6,543 nt of DNA from Candidatus Tectimicrobiota bacterium (GTDB lineage: Bacteria > JACPSX01). A program made the translations under genes and the position numbers. The DNA lies in NCBI GenBank assembly GCA_016193065.1, contig JACPSX010000268.1:933-7475 (forward strand), read 5' to 3'. Shown here piece after piece: positions 5,491-6,543 of the stretch. The notes beneath the pieces were generated by a model. That model was not told the DNA's origin, ran no database searches, and worked only from the letters and a program-made list of their open reading frames with translations. Numbering within the stretch: position 1 is the stretch's first letter; each line of letters opens with the position of its first letter.

Positions 5491-5645
5491 AACCGCCAAG
5501 ACGCCAAGTGAGCCAAGAAGCTCCCCATATTCAAGGGCGAATGGGGACGAGAGACGAAAGCCCGCTCGGAACTCCTGGTCCTGAGTTCGCCTCCAGCCTT
5601 GATGAGACCTGGCGCGCCTTTGCGGCCTTGGCGACCTTGGCAGTG
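5491..5645 (+). repeat. CGCCAAG-unit inverted repeat in the uma2 leader
   Basis: The left arm carries three units, CGCCAAG at 5494 and 5502 and AGCCAAG at 5511. The right arm carries their complements, CTTTGCG at 5618, CTTGGCG at 5627 and CTTGGCA at 5636, spaced 9 bp apart. The arms could pair imperfectly over about 28 bp and enclose about 97 nt, which contains a smaller stem GAACTC/GAGTTC (5569-5574 with 5583-5588). From memory, similar CGCCAAG repeats are common in intergenic regions of several environmental phyla. The nature of this element (non-autonomous mobile repeat or RNA structure) is undetermined. Confidence 0.6.
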
Positions 5646-5679
5646 AGATATCCGGGGTGAGGCAGTCGGGGAGGCCAGC

Positions 5680-6258
5680 ATGGCTGTTTCGCACACGCAC
5701 CTGCGCCAGTGGACCCGGGAGGAGTACCTGAAGATGGCCGAGGCGGGCGTCTTCGCGCCCGGGGAGCGGGTGGAACTCATCGAGGGGCAAATCACCACCA
5801 AGACGAAACCGAGCGCGTCGGAGGCTACATCCACCACCCTTTTGGCGGAGGAGCTGCGGCGGGCTTTCGGAGGGGGATACGTGATCCGGGTTCAAGGTCC
5901 GTTAGCTCTTGGGCCACTTTCAGAGCCTGAACCGGATGTGGCCGTTGTTCGGGGATCGCCCCGGGATTATCGGGACGCGCATCCAACAACGGCAGTCCTC
6001 GTAGTCGAGGTCTCGGACACGACGCTCGTGCTCGATCGGCAGCAGAAGGCCGGCCTGTACGCCAGGGCAGGCATCCCGGAATACTGGATCCTCAACTTGC
6101 TTGAACGGGTCCTCGAAGTCTACCGAGATCCTGCGCCACTCCCGGATCACCCGCTGGCTTACGGCTACCGTTCCTCAGAGCGTCTGGATGCGTCAGCCTC
6201 GGTCGTGCCCCTCGCCGCGTCGGCCACCCCGATTGCAGTCGCCGACCTCTTACCGTAG
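5680..6258 (+). CDS. Uma2-family (DUF820) PD-(D/E)XK nuclease-like protein
   Basis: The 192-residue product starts at ATG 5680, with GGGGAGG (5668-5674) 5 nt upstream. The N-terminus WTREEYLKMAEAGVF and GERVELIEGQI are typical of the family. The restriction-endonuclease-like core follows: SEPEPDVAVV with D86, AVLVVEVSD with E110, and K123 in RQQKAGLYARAGIPEYWI, giving the D-E-x(n)-K active-site set. The C-terminal VLEVYRDP strand is also conserved. The length is normal for Uma2. Where most relatives have a conserved His after the first strand (as in SPHAT), this protein has SEAT, with E48. Uma2 proteins are abundant in cyanobacteria and other environmental bacteria; they are presumed DNA nucleases, but their biological role is not established. 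It appears to be a single-gene unit with its own promoter. Confidence 0.9.
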   Translation: MAVSHTHLRQWTREEYLKMAEAGVFAPGERVELIEGQITTKTKPSASEATSTTLLAEELRRAFGGGYVIRVQGPLALGPLSEPEPDVAVVRGSPRDYRDAHPTTAVLVVEVSDTTLVLDRQQKAGLYARAGIPEYWILNLLERVLEVYRDPAPLPDHPLAYGYRSSERLDASASVVPLAASATPIAVADLLP

Positions 6259-6302
6259 CGGCGGCTCAACCCCTGGGACAATCAGCAGCTTGTGCATTCT
6301 CC

Positions 6303-6331
6303 TTGATTTCCCTCTGACCACCTCCTATACT
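6303..6331 (+). promoter_or_regulatory. Sigma70-type promoter giving a leaderless RND transcript
   Basis: TTGATT (6303-6308) and TATACT (6326-6331) are separated by the ideal 17 nt. Transcription would begin about 7 nt after the -10 box, near 6338-6339, which is the A of the ATG of the RND gene. No Shine-Dalgarno sequence lies between the -10 box and the ATG, consistent with leaderless translation. Confidence 0.55.
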
Positions 6332-6338
6332 GCGCGCC

Positions 6339-6543
6339 ATGTTTCTCGCCGAACTCTGCGTCAAGCGACCGGTCTTCACCACCATGCTCATCATGGCGCT
6401 CGTCGTGATGGGCTGGTTCTCCTACGAGCGCCTCGGCCTGGATCTGCTCCCCAAGATCGATCGCCCTACCATCACCATCACGACCAAGCTCGCCGGCGCC
6501 AGCCCCGAGGAGATGGAGACCCAGGTCACCAAGCCGATCGAGG
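6339..6543 (+). CDS. RND efflux transporter permease (AcrB/HAE1-type), 3' partial
   Basis: Only the first 68 residues are inside the window; the family is usually over 1000 residues. The start MFLAELCVKRPVFTTMLI places a short cytoplasmic N-terminus before the first transmembrane helix (about residues 12-30). Next come LGLDLLPKIDRPTITITT and GASPEEMETQVTKPIE, the periplasmic PN1 entry conserved in AcrB, MdtB and related drug or lipid exporters. RND pumps export hydrophobic compounds from periplasm or inner membrane, using the proton gradient, with a membrane fusion protein and an outer membrane channel. No fusion-protein gene lies upstream within this window. The ATG at 6339 is supported by the conserved N-terminus; no ribosome binding site precedes it. 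Confidence 0.92.
   Translation, partial: MFLAELCVKRPVFTTMLIMALVVMGWFSYERLGLDLLPKIDRPTITITTKLAGASPEEMETQVTKPIE

Noticed and set aside
5491-5645. CRISPR array
   Set aside because: The CGCCAAG units are 7-9 bp apart, have no spacers and switch orientation between the arms, so this is an inverted repeat and not an array.
5800-5850. Frameshift in uma2 near the unusual SEAT segment
   Set aside because: The frame continues with good family likeness on both sides and the length fits, so substitution explains the difference better than a frameshift.
5176-5895. 239-codon open frame on the - strand
   Set aside because: It spans the repeat region and the antisense of uma2, its peptide is low-complexity Arg/Ser/Pro-rich, and no domain or ribosome binding site supports it. 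uma2 on the + strand is clearly real.

Overview
The window reads as accessory chromosome of a GC-rich, environmental Gram-negative bacterium. Two lipoprotein signals, a Sec-exported protein and the start of an RND pump imply two membranes. I cannot name the taxon. Uma2 genes, IS200-type remnants and CGCCAAG-type intergenic repeats occur together in lineages such as NC10, Nitrospirota and Chloroflexota, but that is recollection and not evidence from this window. All supported genes lie on the + strand.

Layout. (1) 2-2113: the 3' part of a large, probably extracytoplasmic protein. It has an IPT/TIG-like domain, three 84-residue helical repeats joined by Pro/Gln/Ala-rich linkers, and a C-terminal fibronectin-III-like domain. 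A strong intrinsic terminator overlaps its stop codon. (2) 2224-3138: an M48-family metalloprotease homologue with a Tat-lipoprotein signal. Its catalytic glutamate is replaced (HVVGH instead of HEXXH), so it is probably an inactive or altered enzyme. (3) 3139-3499: no convincing gene. (4) 3500-3832: a small lipoprotein with a BamE/SmpA-like domain. (5) 4025-4717: an unrecognised secreted protein in visibly AT-richer DNA.

(6) About 4813-5172: an internally deleted IS200-type element. Its two ends form hairpins, and only the C-terminal half of the Y1 transposase remains, with no start codon. (7) 5170-5680: non-coding but structured DNA. It holds an imperfect inverted repeat, a 12-bp direct repeat, a good sigma70-type promoter and a CGCCAAG-unit inverted repeat. 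(8) 5680-6258: a Uma2-family PD-(D/E)XK nuclease-like protein. (9) 6339 to the window end: the start of an RND efflux permease, with a promoter placed so that its mRNA would be leaderless.

Functionally, the left two thirds are a loose collection of cell-envelope proteins (scaffold or adhesin-like, pseudo-protease, BamE-like lipoprotein, secreted unknown). They are separated by gaps and do not form a tight operon. The right third is a mobile-DNA scar followed by Uma2 and a separately promoted efflux pump. The best leads are the catalytically altered M48 lipoprotein, the triplicated helical-repeat protein, the structured repeat in front of uma2 and the predicted leaderless RND transcript.
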